In this document: piece after piece, positions 21,972 to 30,793 of the stretch
Layout: every line of letters starts with the position of its first letter
How positions within the stretch are numbered: position 1 is the first letter of the stretch
Assembly (NCBI GenBank): GCA_001936135.1
Contig: CP012820.1
Location: 2,224,501 to 2,288,500, forward strand
Direction: 5' to 3'
DNA length: 64,000 nt
DNA from: Saccharomycopsis fibuligera x Saccharomycopsis cf. fibuligera
Lineage: Eukaryota; Ascomycota; Saccharomycetes; Ascoideales; Saccharomycopsidaceae
Program-made: the position numbers and the translations under genes
The notes under the pieces: generated by a model
Told to the model about the DNA's origin: nothing
Seen by the model: the letters and a program-made list of their open reading frames with translations, nothing else
Database searches by the model: none

Positions 21972-23126
21972 TTACTCTTCCAAAAGCTTTACTATCATGT
22001 CTTCAAATTCTTTCGGCTTTTTGAATGCAGTGGCTCTGTCGACCACGTTACCTCTCTTGTCGACAATGAATTTTTCAAAGTTCCATATCACTCTCTTGGC
22101 TTTGAACGCCCCTGGCTTTTGTTTTTTCAAGTAGTCGTAAATCGGACTGCTTTTTTTACCATTGACTCTGATTTTCTTCATTATTGGGAAGCTGACGTTG
22201 AATCTTAATGAACAAAACTGCACAATGTCGTTTTCCGATTTAGGCTCCTGCAAGAATTGGTTAGATGGGAATGCAATGATTTCAAATCCTTTGGAGTTGT
22301 ATTTCTCGTAAAGTCTTTCGAGCTCCTCATACTGTTTTGTAAAGCCGCAAAAAGAAGCCACATTGACAATCATCACTACCTTATCGAAAAGCAAAGAGAA
22401 GTTGAATGGCACACCATTGTAGTCTTCAGAAGTCAAGTCGTAAAAGTCCAAGTTGATGGCGGATCTATCAGTTTGGTCCCAGCTATCTTCTTCTGGCTCG
22501 ACAACGGAAACTTCGTCAACGTCGACTTGCTGTGCAACTGCCACTGCCTTTTTCTTGCTCTTGCCAAACATTCCTGCTGGTTTATAAATGATTTGAGGAC
22601 GCAAGGAGAATCTGTGAGAGAATGTGCCGCTGCTGATGGCAGTAGCGTTGGAGTCGGTAGACACTGTAGAAGTAGAGTAGTGCTTGTCGCGGTTAGGGCT
22701 AGACATGGAGGAGTATCTGGAAGGCACGGAAATGGTGCTGTCGTTAGAGAGACTTGGGGCCTTGCTTGGGGAACGGTCAAAACTGTTGTAGTTGGAGTAG
22801 CTGTTGTGGCTACTATAGCTGTTGATGTTGTGGGAGTATGTTTGGGAGTTGTTGGTGACGAGTTTGTCAGAATCGAACAAGTTGAGGAAAGAATTGTAAG
22901 TGGACTCTTCAAGTTCCCGCACGTTTGCCGGCTCTTGCTGTTGGACGTTGGCAGTCGGGCTGTGGTGCTTCAACTTCGTCGCATAGCTAGCGTTACTCAT
23001 GGTGTAGAGCAAGCTATTGCAGTTTTCAAAATGCTGTTTCTGGTAGTCTGGGAAAGCAGTCAGCTCGTCGTCGCGAAACATGTGGCTGTTATCGAAGTCG
23101 TTAGCTTCCTCGATAACGGTTAACAT
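21972..23126 (-). CDS. Glutathione-peroxidase-like thiol peroxidase with long N-terminal extension
   Basis: 384 residues from the first ATG at 23126; the frame stays open to 23291 but only from a GTG, so I use the ATG. The last 160 residues or so (from LDFYDL at about 226) are a full GPx domain like yeast Hyr1/Gpx3 (163 residues). The peroxidatic Cys is in NVASFCGF, the Gln in PSNQF, the Trp/Asn pair in WNFEKF, and the resolving Cys in VQFCSLRF. Selenocysteine is replaced by Cys as usual in fungi, so the enzyme should reduce peroxides through thioredoxin. The Cys of the common FPCNQF motif is Ser here. The first 225 residues are Ser/Asn/Tyr-rich with a short KSKKK patch and an acidic stretch before the domain; I know of no matching extension in yeast Gpx1-3. 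It may mediate localisation or regulation. The 5' end abuts the GC-rich spacer. Confidence 0.85.
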   Translation of the reverse strand: MLTVIEEANDFDNSHMFRDDELTAFPDYQKQHFENCNSLLYTMSNASYATKLKHHSPTANVQQQEPANVRELEESTYNSFLNLFDSDKLVTNNSQTYSHNINSYSSHNSYSNYNSFDRSPSKAPSLSNDSTISVPSRYSSMSSPNRDKHYSTSTVSTDSNATAISSGTFSHRFSLRPQIIYKPAGMFGKSKKKAVAVAQQVDVDEVSVVEPEEDSWDQTDRSAINLDFYDLTSEDYNGVPFNFSLLFDKVVMIVNVASFCGFTKQYEELERLYEKYNSKGFEIIAFPSNQFLQEPKSENDIVQFCSLRFNVSFPIMKKIRVNGKKSSPIYDYLKKQKPGAFKAKRVIWNFEKFIVDKRGNVVDRATAFKKPKEFEDMIVKLLEE

Positions 23127-24455
23127 TGGCGGCTTGGGCAAAAGAGCAGTATGCTGCTTGGGCGCTGGTAGATGTGTTTTACTAAAGTGGCTGCTCAGAT
23201 ACTGATTAGCAGCGGGGTTCAGAGTAACCAAAGTGAAAACCAAAGTGAAGAGCGAAAAGTATCCCAGGGGAAGAAGCACGTACACACACACTCACACAGA
23301 GTCACTCACTCGCAAAAAAAAAGTAAAATAAAAGAAAAAGAGAAAAAAAAAAAAAAAAGAAGAGATAACACAACCAGAAGAAGCAGAAAATCGAGAGTTG
23401 AGGAACATGATAGAGTATTTAAACGGTGTGGTGATGGCGGTAGTTGCCGGCCAGAGTGCACTCTGTAGGATTAGTTAAATAATAATACCCAAGAACGCTG
23501 CCTAATTAGGCAGCAGGTGTAGGTTTTGTTTGCGTGCAGTTGTGTGCATGTTGGGTGACAAACGACAAGCGTAAAAATCCGCTGCAACTAGCGCATCAAG
23601 ATGCTGGGCAACATGCTTCGTGATAGCTGTACAGCGCATTAGCGCGCAGACAGCTGCTGCTGATTTTTTATTAATTGTTTTTGTGCGCGTTTGTGTGCGT
23701 TTTGTATTCTGTGGTGCTTCTTGTTTGGCCACGCGCGTAGGTGCATGGATTGGGCCGGCCTGCAGACGGCGGCAGGGCGGGCCTGCAGCACTCGAGAGGA
23801 TTTCTGGTCTTTTTCGGGGCGTTAAGCTCGAACACACAGTGTCTCCGAGCTCCCCTCAGAAAGAGGCACTTTTGCATGGTGCAATCCCATCTGCCTAGCT
23901 ACTTGGCCAGCAGTTTGGCCAAGTCTTTGATTAGCCATTTGGTTGGTGGGTTGGTTGATTGGTTGGTTGGTTGGCTCGCTGGCTCGCTGGCTCGCTGATT
24001 AGCTTTGCGTTATCGCTGGATCTAACATCACGCCGTATTTGGCACCTTGGTGACTTTTACGCTAGTGGCGCAGACGCAGCGGTGCGCTGGGCCCACGCCC
24101 ACCGCTGATTCTGCTACAAGGCCAAAACCTCCTCAGCGGTGGTCTACCGAGCTGAGATCCGCTGCTACGCCCGTGGGCAGGCCCGGTGGCACGCCAGTAA
24201 ATATAAGCACCGTTGAAACACCCAAAATGTCATACATGCCGCCCGAGGGCCCTTCATTTCCCTCCTGGGAATATCAACCGACAACTGTTTGTTCGTTGAT
24301 GATCTGCGCATGATGCGCACACCTCGCCTCACCCCCTCCCCTCCCCCCAAGTGCGCGCATCTGCCACGGTGAATCATGATTACGCAGAGTACGCTTTGTT
24401 TGGCATTGTCGGTGATTGCGGCCTGGCCGCCCTATACGTCCGTGGATGTGGTTGT

Positions 24456-24492
<37 letters not shown>
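24456..24492 (+). repeat. GGGCGGT heptamer array with G-quadruplex potential
   Basis: Tandem 7-bp units give four GGG tracts at 24462-24464, 24469-24471, 24476-24478 and 24483-24485, each separated by CGGT. This satisfies the usual G3+N1-7 pattern for an intramolecular G-quadruplex on the plus strand. Formation itself is inferred. Confidence 0.75.
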
Positions 24493-25029
24493 TAAATAGT
24501 TTTATGGATAAATGAGAACAGATGCGCTCTGCGTCTTGTCGTGAGGTGGAAGAACTGCCCGAATTAGCTCCGTGTTGCGAGCCAGGCCGCCTCAAGTCAC
24601 GCTTTTCTTTTCTGTGTTTTGTTTGTCAGCGTCCGCGCAATGGGGGTGGGGGGGGCGCCTCGAGCGCCCAACGTCTTTTTCCCACCGCACCAGCACCGCC
24701 AACGTTGGCTGGCTTTGGCTTGGTTCAAGCCGAGAGTCACATTTCGGCCGCGCAGCATACTAGCCCACTGGGTGTTGGAGCACGGGCCTCTAGTGCGCCG
24801 GTAGCAGGATGCTATGGTAAGCTGCGGTACCTTAGTGCGCCGACCCGACTAATCAGGAATTGGAATTTGTGTCCGTGCTTGCAGCTTATATCTGATAGAT
24901 GCACTTTTTTATTACTGTTTTTTTTTTTCACTTCTTTTTTTTTTCCAGTTGAAAGGTTAGCCGGAGCTTAGTGTGTGGCCAAAACAGGGCGAAGATTACA
25001 GTGTTTTCCAAATCTAAATGTGGGTGGAG

Positions 25030-25071
25030 AAACCACCTGCTGGAAACCACCTGCTGGAAATCACGTGCTGG
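25030..25071. repeat. Three tandem copies of a 14-bp unit
   Basis: Two identical copies of AAACCACCTGCTGG (25030-25043, 25044-25057) are followed by a variant AAATCACGTGCTGG (25058-25071), which creates a CACGTG E-box in the third copy. Confidence 0.8.
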
Positions 25072-25286
25072 AAATCACCGCCAAGGGTTTGTTTGGTAGA
25101 GTCTACTGCTATATGCACGCCGCAATAACGCCCACTTACGCCGGGGCTGTCAGGGCAGCGGCAGCATCTGCCATCGTCAAATCCACATGTCTGGTGAAAG
25201 CCGTTCTTCTGTGCGTTCGCTCGCCACGGGCAACAAGAAACACAGATCTGTGTGACGCCTCGAGGCACTCTGAGAGATATCGCCTC

Positions 25287-25334
25287 GATGCGGTTGCGTC
25301 GATGCGGTTGCGGTTGCATCGACGCAACCGCATC
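25287..25334. repeat. Perfect inverted repeat, 19-bp arms, 10-bp spacer
   Basis: The left arm 25287-25305 and right arm 25316-25334 are exact reverse complements around the spacer GGTTGCGGTT. The stem is GC-rich and would form a stable hairpin in single-stranded DNA or RNA. It lies in non-coding DNA of the GC island. Confidence 0.85.
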
Positions 25335-26586
25335 AAAGGCCTGTCGGCGCTACAAGCGCCGCTGGCGCTAGCGGCATGCTCTGTACAGCCCGCCAGATAA
25401 AGCGCCCGCCAGATAGCCATGGAGTGCGACCAAGTATCTTAGCACGAACTTTGAGCGGGCTTCAGGGCGCCAGCCCGTGAACTGCCTGCTACCCAAGGGC
25501 CACAAACACGGTGTGTCACGTTTCTCATGTGACACAGAGCGCTATCTGCGGCTGGACAGCGGCATTCCCCTTTGGGAAGTGTGTAAACAAGCTTCGCCGG
25601 GTGAGCACTGTCGGCAAATGCGGGTAGATGTATGTGTATACTACGTGGCGCGGGTAGATGTAAGTACGCGCCAAGATCATGCTCTGGGCCACCGAGGCAC
25701 GACGGCAGACCGCGACTTGAGTACCGCGGTAGCACTGTGGCAGCATACCAGCATACCAACAGTACTCCTACAACCGCGATTGTGATAATCCTGACACACT
25801 GCTCTTTGATTTGTGTTCTTGCTGCTGTGCTCTGCTTGCGTTCCATCCCAGCCCTGTTCTCTTCTCGCCTGCTCCCTCGCCACTGTTGCTCGTCCTCCTC
25901 CTCTCCAGACACATCACCGTCTTTTCAACTCATCTTCTTCCCTCCAGTTTCACAGGCCCCTCCCGCTACCACTGGTATCGCCCATATCGTCCATATCGCC
26001 CATATCGTCCACCCTTGCGCTAATTCCTCCAGGCTGCAGCCGTGTCTCAACAAGCGCCATTTCGCCCTATTCCGTGTCCTCTCTCGCAACCCTTTTCCAG
26101 CAGCAAAACTTAGAGCCAGCTGAGAAGAAAACAAAGCCACACAAAAAAATCTAGGCAAAAAAAAAAAATAAAAAAATAAAAAAAAGACAAAAAAAGGCAA
26201 AAAAAGGCAAAAAAAGGCAAAAAAAAATATTTCTTGTATTTTGTCTCTCACTTATCACCCTCTGCTGCTTCGCTCTTCAGCTCGCACACTGCCAACAGCC
26301 ACAAACACACAGCGCAAGTTCCCTGGCACACGTCTATCGCCAGACAGTTCCAAAGGCCCTCAAACACTGTTCATCGCTTACGCTCACGCTTGAGCCCACG
26401 CTTCCACTTCATCCCGCTGAGTCACACTCGGTCTTTGCCTGTTCATTTGAAGCTTCTTCATCTTTCAGAGCTCAAGCAAACAGCACTCTGCCCTCCGTTT
26501 GAGTCCTCCGTTTGAGTCCACACATCCCCCAGTAACAGGCTTGTTTTTTCCTACCGGGACCTACTTGTATTTCACCACCGCACAGC

Positions 26587-28449
26587 ATGGGTTTGGGCTT
26601 CCACTCCGCACCTCTCGTGCTCCAACTCGTCTCTTTTGGTCTCCTCTTGGTGGCTACCATCACCGCGCCCGTCACCAACGTTCTCTCCTTAGCTGAGCAA
26701 GACGACTACCGTTTTGGTGTTTTGGGCTACTGCCACCAGTCTGGCGGCTCCTGGTCCTGCTCCAAGGCTGCAGCAAACTACGATCCTACCCAATTGGGCA
26801 ACGCGGACAATTGGGTATTTGGCTCCTCCCAAAGACAAACCCTATCCAAAATCTTAATCGTGTTGCCTGTCGCTTGCTTCTTGGCCCTTGTCTCTTTTCT
26901 TTTCTCTGTCGCTGCCCATGTGCCTGCAATCCACTCTTCGGGCTTTTTGATTGTCCAACTTGTTGTCACCGTCGTTGCCTTCTTGTTGGCCGCTCTTTCT
27001 TGCATCGTTACCTTTTTGTTGTTTTATCCACACGTTACGTATGGCAGTTGGATCTTGATTCCTGCTGCTGTCTGGCCATTCATTTCTCTGGTTTTCATTG
27101 TCTTGGCCATCGCGTTCTTTAGTCGTCACAACGCCGATGACGACGAGAGTGACACCGAAGATAACAATGTGACCATTGGTAAAATCGACGATAATTATGG
27201 TTCAGCATTTGGCAACTCTTTACCACCACCAATCAGTGAGGAAAAGAAGTACGATGCTTTCAAAACAACCACGAAAAGCGTTAATGATGACTCTTATTTT
27301 GACAATAAAAGTAACACGCATGAAAATGTTGCTCCGACCGATTTCACCAACAACTTTTTGCCTCCATTGCCAAATCAGAATCTCAATGGCTCCTCGTACA
27401 ACGGGTTCAACGCTGCGGGTAGAAATGATAGCTTTGCTACTGCGACATCCCAGCCTTTGGATAACCAGCCGGCTAATAACAGTTTTGTGAACAACGGCAA
27501 CAGTGGCAACAGCAACAATGGATTTGGAAGCTCCAGTGTCTATGATAACAGCAATGTTAACAATGTCAATGCTGTTCAAGGTAGCCAGCAAAAGGCTCCA
27601 GCACCTTACCCAACTGGTGGCAATGAATTTAATTTCACTCCTGTGCCTCAACCAGCTTTGCAAACTAATAGTTCGTCTACCAATCCAGTTTCCGGCCCTG
27701 CTCCGGCAAGTGCTGCTGGTAATCATCCATATGCTGTGCGTCGTTATTCTAACCAGAATATCGGTCCTAGTGCTGCCGGTGGGCAACAAAGATATCCATC
27801 TGGACAAACCAATAGTACTCAGACAAGAATGCCTAGCTCAGTTTACCCAGAAAGTGGCGTGGGTTTCAACGCATCGCCTGCGAGAAATGTTCCTGTTGAT
27901 CAAAATTACTATCCAGAAGAAGACGGATACTATAGTAACAATATGAACACGCATCCTAACAACAAAGCCGACTATGCAGATGATGATGGATTTGACACCA
28001 ATTCTGATTTTACCAGTGTTTCTCAAAGACCAGCAAATCCGTTGTACTACCAGAACTTGCAACAAAATGCCTATGGTGGCGCTTCTGTTGGCGGTGCCCC
28101 CGTAGCTGGCATGCAACAACCTGTTACTGGCGCCTACAATGGCCCTCCACAAGGTGCAGGCGCATACGCATATAGTGGTCCTATTCAGCTGCCTTCAGGT
28201 GGCTATCCACTACAACAAGCTGCCCCACCTCCTCCAAGACAAGAGGGTCCTTCCAAATCCGATATCTTGTTAAATTCTAACCCTGAATTTAGTATTGGAG
28301 GAGCTGTTGGAAGACCAAAACCAGGCTTTAGAAGACCAGGAGTTCGTGGCCCACCGGGATCCGGTGCTGGTGGTTATAAAAGACCGGGTCAAAACAAGAT
28401 GATTACACCTGCATCACTCAGTCGCGACAGTCCTTACAATCTCAGATAA
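26587..28449 (+). CDS. RIM9: pH-response regulator Rim9/palI family membrane protein
   Basis: 620 residues from the first ATG. The N-terminal 195 residues have four membrane segments (about 8-27, 92-113, 122-150 and 157-178) with a first extracellular loop containing LGYCHQSGGSWSC, the Sur7/palI claudin-like arrangement. The rest is a long cytoplasmic tail rich in Asn, Gln, Ser, Gly and Pro, ending in a basic Gly/Arg/Pro-rich stretch. In fungi Rim9/palI assists the Rim21 pH sensor at the plasma membrane, feeding the ESCRT-linked pathway that processes the transcription factor Rim101 at alkaline pH. The family tail is variable, so identification rests on the membrane part; a Sur7-like protein is the main alternative. 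The first 550 bp are GC-rich and the tail is not, following the GC gradient from the spacer upstream. Confidence 0.85.
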   Translation: MGLGFHSAPLVLQLVSFGLLLVATITAPVTNVLSLAEQDDYRFGVLGYCHQSGGSWSCSKAAANYDPTQLGNADNWVFGSSQRQTLSKILIVLPVACFLALVSFLFSVAAHVPAIHSSGFLIVQLVVTVVAFLLAALSCIVTFLLFYPHVTYGSWILIPAAVWPFISLVFIVLAIAFFSRHNADDDESDTEDNNVTIGKIDDNYGSAFGNSLPPPISEEKKYDAFKTTTKSVNDDSYFDNKSNTHENVAPTDFTNNFLPPLPNQNLNGSSYNGFNAAGRNDSFATATSQPLDNQPANNSFVNNGNSGNSNNGFGSSSVYDNSNVNNVNAVQGSQQKAPAPYPTGGNEFNFTPVPQPALQTNSSSTNPVSGPAPASAAGNHPYAVRRYSNQNIGPSAAGGQQRYPSGQTNSTQTRMPSSVYPESGVGFNASPARNVPVDQNYYPEEDGYYSNNMNTHPNNKADYADDDGFDTNSDFTSVSQRPANPLYYQNLQQNAYGGASVGGAPVAGMQQPVTGAYNGPPQGAGAYAYSGPIQLPSGGYPLQQAAPPPPRQEGPSKSDILLNSNPEFSIGGAVGRPKPGFRRPGVRGPPGSGAGGYKRPGQNKMITPASLSRDSPYNLR

Positions 28450-29161
28450 GGAAGTTGAAGGGAAAAAAGGATAATATAATGAAGAAGCCCTATGAGGTTT
28501 ACTGTTACTTTTTTTTTTTTTTTTTTTGTTTTTGTTTTTGTGTGTGTGTGCTAGAGCTGATCTGTATTTTATCAATTATCGTTTGATCGTTATTATCACT
28601 TTTTTTGTCTACACTTCACTGTTTTGGTTGCACATTTCTATCAAGGGATCATTATGTTGAACTTTTTGTTTTGTTTTGTTTTGTTTTATCTTTTTTTTCT
28701 CTTGTTTGCTTGCTTTTTTTTTTTACTTGGTGAGTTGATTTTTACTTTGTTCCTGAGAGCTTGCATCACTTCTCTTCTTTGCTATTCATTAACGTGTACT
28801 TTTCATTATTTCTACTGAAGTTTGCATAATTAGCTTCTAAAGTTTAGAGCCGAAACTTCTCTTTCAAGGATGAGTTACAATCCACTTTTTTTTATTTGTT
28901 TTGTATATTTAGTTTCTATAGTTTCTCAACTTTTTAATTTCATTATGTTTTATTTTATCTTATTTCTCTTTAATAGGTCTTATTGAATTTCAAGGTAAGA
29001 ATCTGTAAAGGCACAATACGCTCCGTCATGTAATTAAGTAGCCTATTTCATATTCTCATTAATCATATATTTACTAAACTATATTATAACTGCAAGCCAT
29101 ACAACACCTGGAATGTTATTTGCTACTGCAAAAAATCAAAACTTCCAACTGATCAAACGAA
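28450..29161. other. Convergent 3' spacer RIM9/DUG1
   Basis: 712 bp of T-rich DNA between convergent genes. It has poly-T and TTTTG repeats around 28510-28540 and 28660-28690 and a short GT run near 28540-28550. No gene is seen. Confidence 0.6.
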
Positions 29162-30616
29162 CTATTTTTTGGAATCACCATAGTAATGCAAATAAGCGCT
29201 CAAAGTCTTGGTACCTTGGATATAGTTACTAATGTTGACCTTTTCATTAATAGAGTGAGCCCCATCATCACCTCTTCCCATTGGCAACAACAACACGGAA
29301 GTTTTTAATTCTTTTTCGAAAGTTAAAGAAATTGGAATAGAGCCACCTTCTCTAGTCAAATCTGGTTTAACACCCCAAACCAATTCAGTGGCTTTGGAAG
29401 CTGCGGTGAAACTTTCATTAAATGGATCAGAGATCCAGTAGTCACCGTCATGAATAAGTTCTGCTTTAATGGTGTTTTTGGATCCCAATTTTTTGAATTC
29501 TGCATTGATATAATCAATTACAAGTTTGTCTAATTTTGCAGATTCGATATTTGGCACGGTTCTGATGGAAAACTTACCACTAACCTTGGCAGGGATAACG
29601 GTTTTAGCACCAGCACCACTAAAGGCACCTTCAATACCGTGAATGGAAAGAGATGGGTATCTCCATCTGTGCATCAAGATGTCTTTCTTCAGTTGGTAAA
29701 TAGCGGTGTCGGAACCAGCAGCTAAGTTCAATTCATCAACGTCGAAATCAATGTCATCGTAAAGCTTTGATTCTTTGTCAGTGACTGGCGCAACCATTTC
29801 ATCAATTCCTGGAATGAGAATCTTACCGTTGACGTCAACTAATTTACTGAGCAAATTAACCAAGTCGGTCATTGGTTCGTGAATGACACCACCAAAGATA
29901 CCGGAATGTAAATCAGCCCCTGGACCATTGATGACGATTTGATAATAGTTGACCCCTCTAAGACCATAAGTAAGCACTGGTTTTTTAGTACCAAGCCAGT
30001 AATTATCAGAGATACAAACAGCGTCAATCCCTTTCAAGTAACCGTCGGCTTCTTGAGCAATGAGTTCATCTAAACCTAAAGAACCACTTTCTTCCATACC
30101 TTCAAAGACAGTGACCAAGTTAACTGGCAATTCAATACCTAATTCTTTGTGGGCTTGAATAGCATTCAACCAACCGATAACTGGACCCTTGTCATCAGTG
30201 GAACCACGGCCAATAAGTTTATCATCTTTTTCATTGACTACTAATTCAAATGGTTCGGTATCCCAACCATCTTCTTTACCGGCTGGTTGAACATCGTAAT
30301 GACCATAGATAAGAACGTTTTTCTTTGATGGGTCGTTACCAATTCTTGAGAGAACAATTGGTGGTAATTGTAAATTTGGGTCTTCCACTGGTGGCGGTTG
30401 AGTTCCCAAGTCTCTTAGCTGAATGTCATAAGCTCCTAATTTTTCCAATTCGTCTTTAAGGAAATGACCCATTTTGAAAACTTCTGGTCTAAGAGTTTCA
30501 TCCCCAGAAACAGATTTAATAGCAACAGCATCAGAAAGTCTTTTTATGAATGCCGGTTTGAGCTCTTCAATCTTGTTGAAGAGTGGTTTCAAAGTTTCTT
30601 CAACGGATGAGGACAT
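29162..30616 (-). CDS. DUG1: Cys-Gly metallodipeptidase Dug1 (M20 family)
   Basis: 484 residues from the ATG at 30616 (S. cerevisiae Dug1 has 481), with AACA before the ATG. The M20 metal and catalytic motifs are present in order: YGHYDVQPAGK (His and Asp), GRGSTDDKGP (bridging Asp), EGMEESGS (catalytic and metal Glu), CISDN (Asp) and GRGDDGAHS (His). The dimerisation region with DLHSGIFGG lies between. Dug1 cleaves Cys-Gly from glutathione breakdown and other dipeptides in the cytosol, working alongside the Dug2-Dug3 complex. The frame is open far upstream, and an in-frame ATG at 30793 would add a 59-residue leader, described separately. Its 3' end faces RIM9. Confidence 0.96.
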   Translation of the reverse strand: MSSSVEETLKPLFNKIEELKPAFIKRLSDAVAIKSVSGDETLRPEVFKMGHFLKDELEKLGAYDIQLRDLGTQPPPVEDPNLQLPPIVLSRIGNDPSKKNVLIYGHYDVQPAGKEDGWDTEPFELVVNEKDDKLIGRGSTDDKGPVIGWLNAIQAHKELGIELPVNLVTVFEGMEESGSLGLDELIAQEADGYLKGIDAVCISDNYWLGTKKPVLTYGLRGVNYYQIVINGPGADLHSGIFGGVIHEPMTDLVNLLSKLVDVNGKILIPGIDEMVAPVTDKESKLYDDIDFDVDELNLAAGSDTAIYQLKKDILMHRWRYPSLSIHGIEGAFSGAGAKTVIPAKVSGKFSIRTVPNIESAKLDKLVIDYINAEFKKLGSKNTIKAELIHDGDYWISDPFNESFTAASKATELVWGVKPDLTREGGSIPISLTFEKELKTSVLLLPMGRGDDGAHSINEKVNISNYIQGTKTLSAYLHYYGDSKK

Positions 30617-30793
30617 TGTTGAATAACTGCGAAATTTGGCGTATGTTGAAAAAAATTGGTTCTTATTGTGTTTCAAGGGAAACGCAGCTCTTGAACAGGT
30701 GGAAAAAAATGATAAAGATAAAGATGAAGACTTTAAAGAGCAAGTAGCACGGAGAGCAAAAGAGCTGACAAGCGATCTATTAAATGTGTGCAT
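30617..30793 (-). CDS. DUG1: In-frame N-terminal leader of DUG1, mitochondrial-presequence-like
   Basis: The ATG at 30793 is in frame with DUG1 and adds 59 residues starting MHTFNRSLVSSFALR. The segment has no Asp or Glu, about ten Arg/Lys, many Ser and hydrophobic residues, and ends in RSYST just before the cytosolic start, as a cleavable mitochondrial presequence would. The upstream ATG has T at -3 (weak context) whereas the downstream one has A at -3, so leaky scanning or alternative transcription starts could yield mitochondrial and cytosolic forms. This is inference from sequence; use of the upstream start has not been shown. Confidence 0.55.

Larger units (their letters stand above)
23127..26586. 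other. GC-rich divergent spacer between the peroxidase gene and RIM9
   Basis: 3.46 kb without a credible gene. From about 23.4 to 26.1 kb it is clearly more GC-rich than most of the window. It carries (GGTT)n and three GGCTCGCT units (23941-23996), a GGGCGGT array with G-quadruplex potential (about 24456-24492), a 14-bp tandem repeat (25030-25071), a 19-bp hairpin (25287-25334), CT-rich stretches (25.8-26.0 kb) and A-rich GGCAAAAAA repeats (26155-26226) before RIM9. Open frames of 100-160 codons occur on both strands, as expected in GC-rich random DNA; none resembles a protein I know. It may include long promoters for both flanking genes. Confidence 0.6.

Noticed and set aside
22257-23123. 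288-codon plus-strand frame antisense to the peroxidase-like gene
   Set aside because: Lies wholly opposite a recognised gene, has no familiar domain and begins without a convincing ATG context.
23127-23291. N-terminal extension of the peroxidase-like gene resembling a signal peptide
   Set aside because: The frame is open but begins with GTG and has no ATG before 23126; the hydrophobic stretch is probably untranslated.
24522-26251. Several 100-160 codon frames in the GC-rich spacer
   Set aside because: They overlap on both strands, lack domains and are expected from the base composition.
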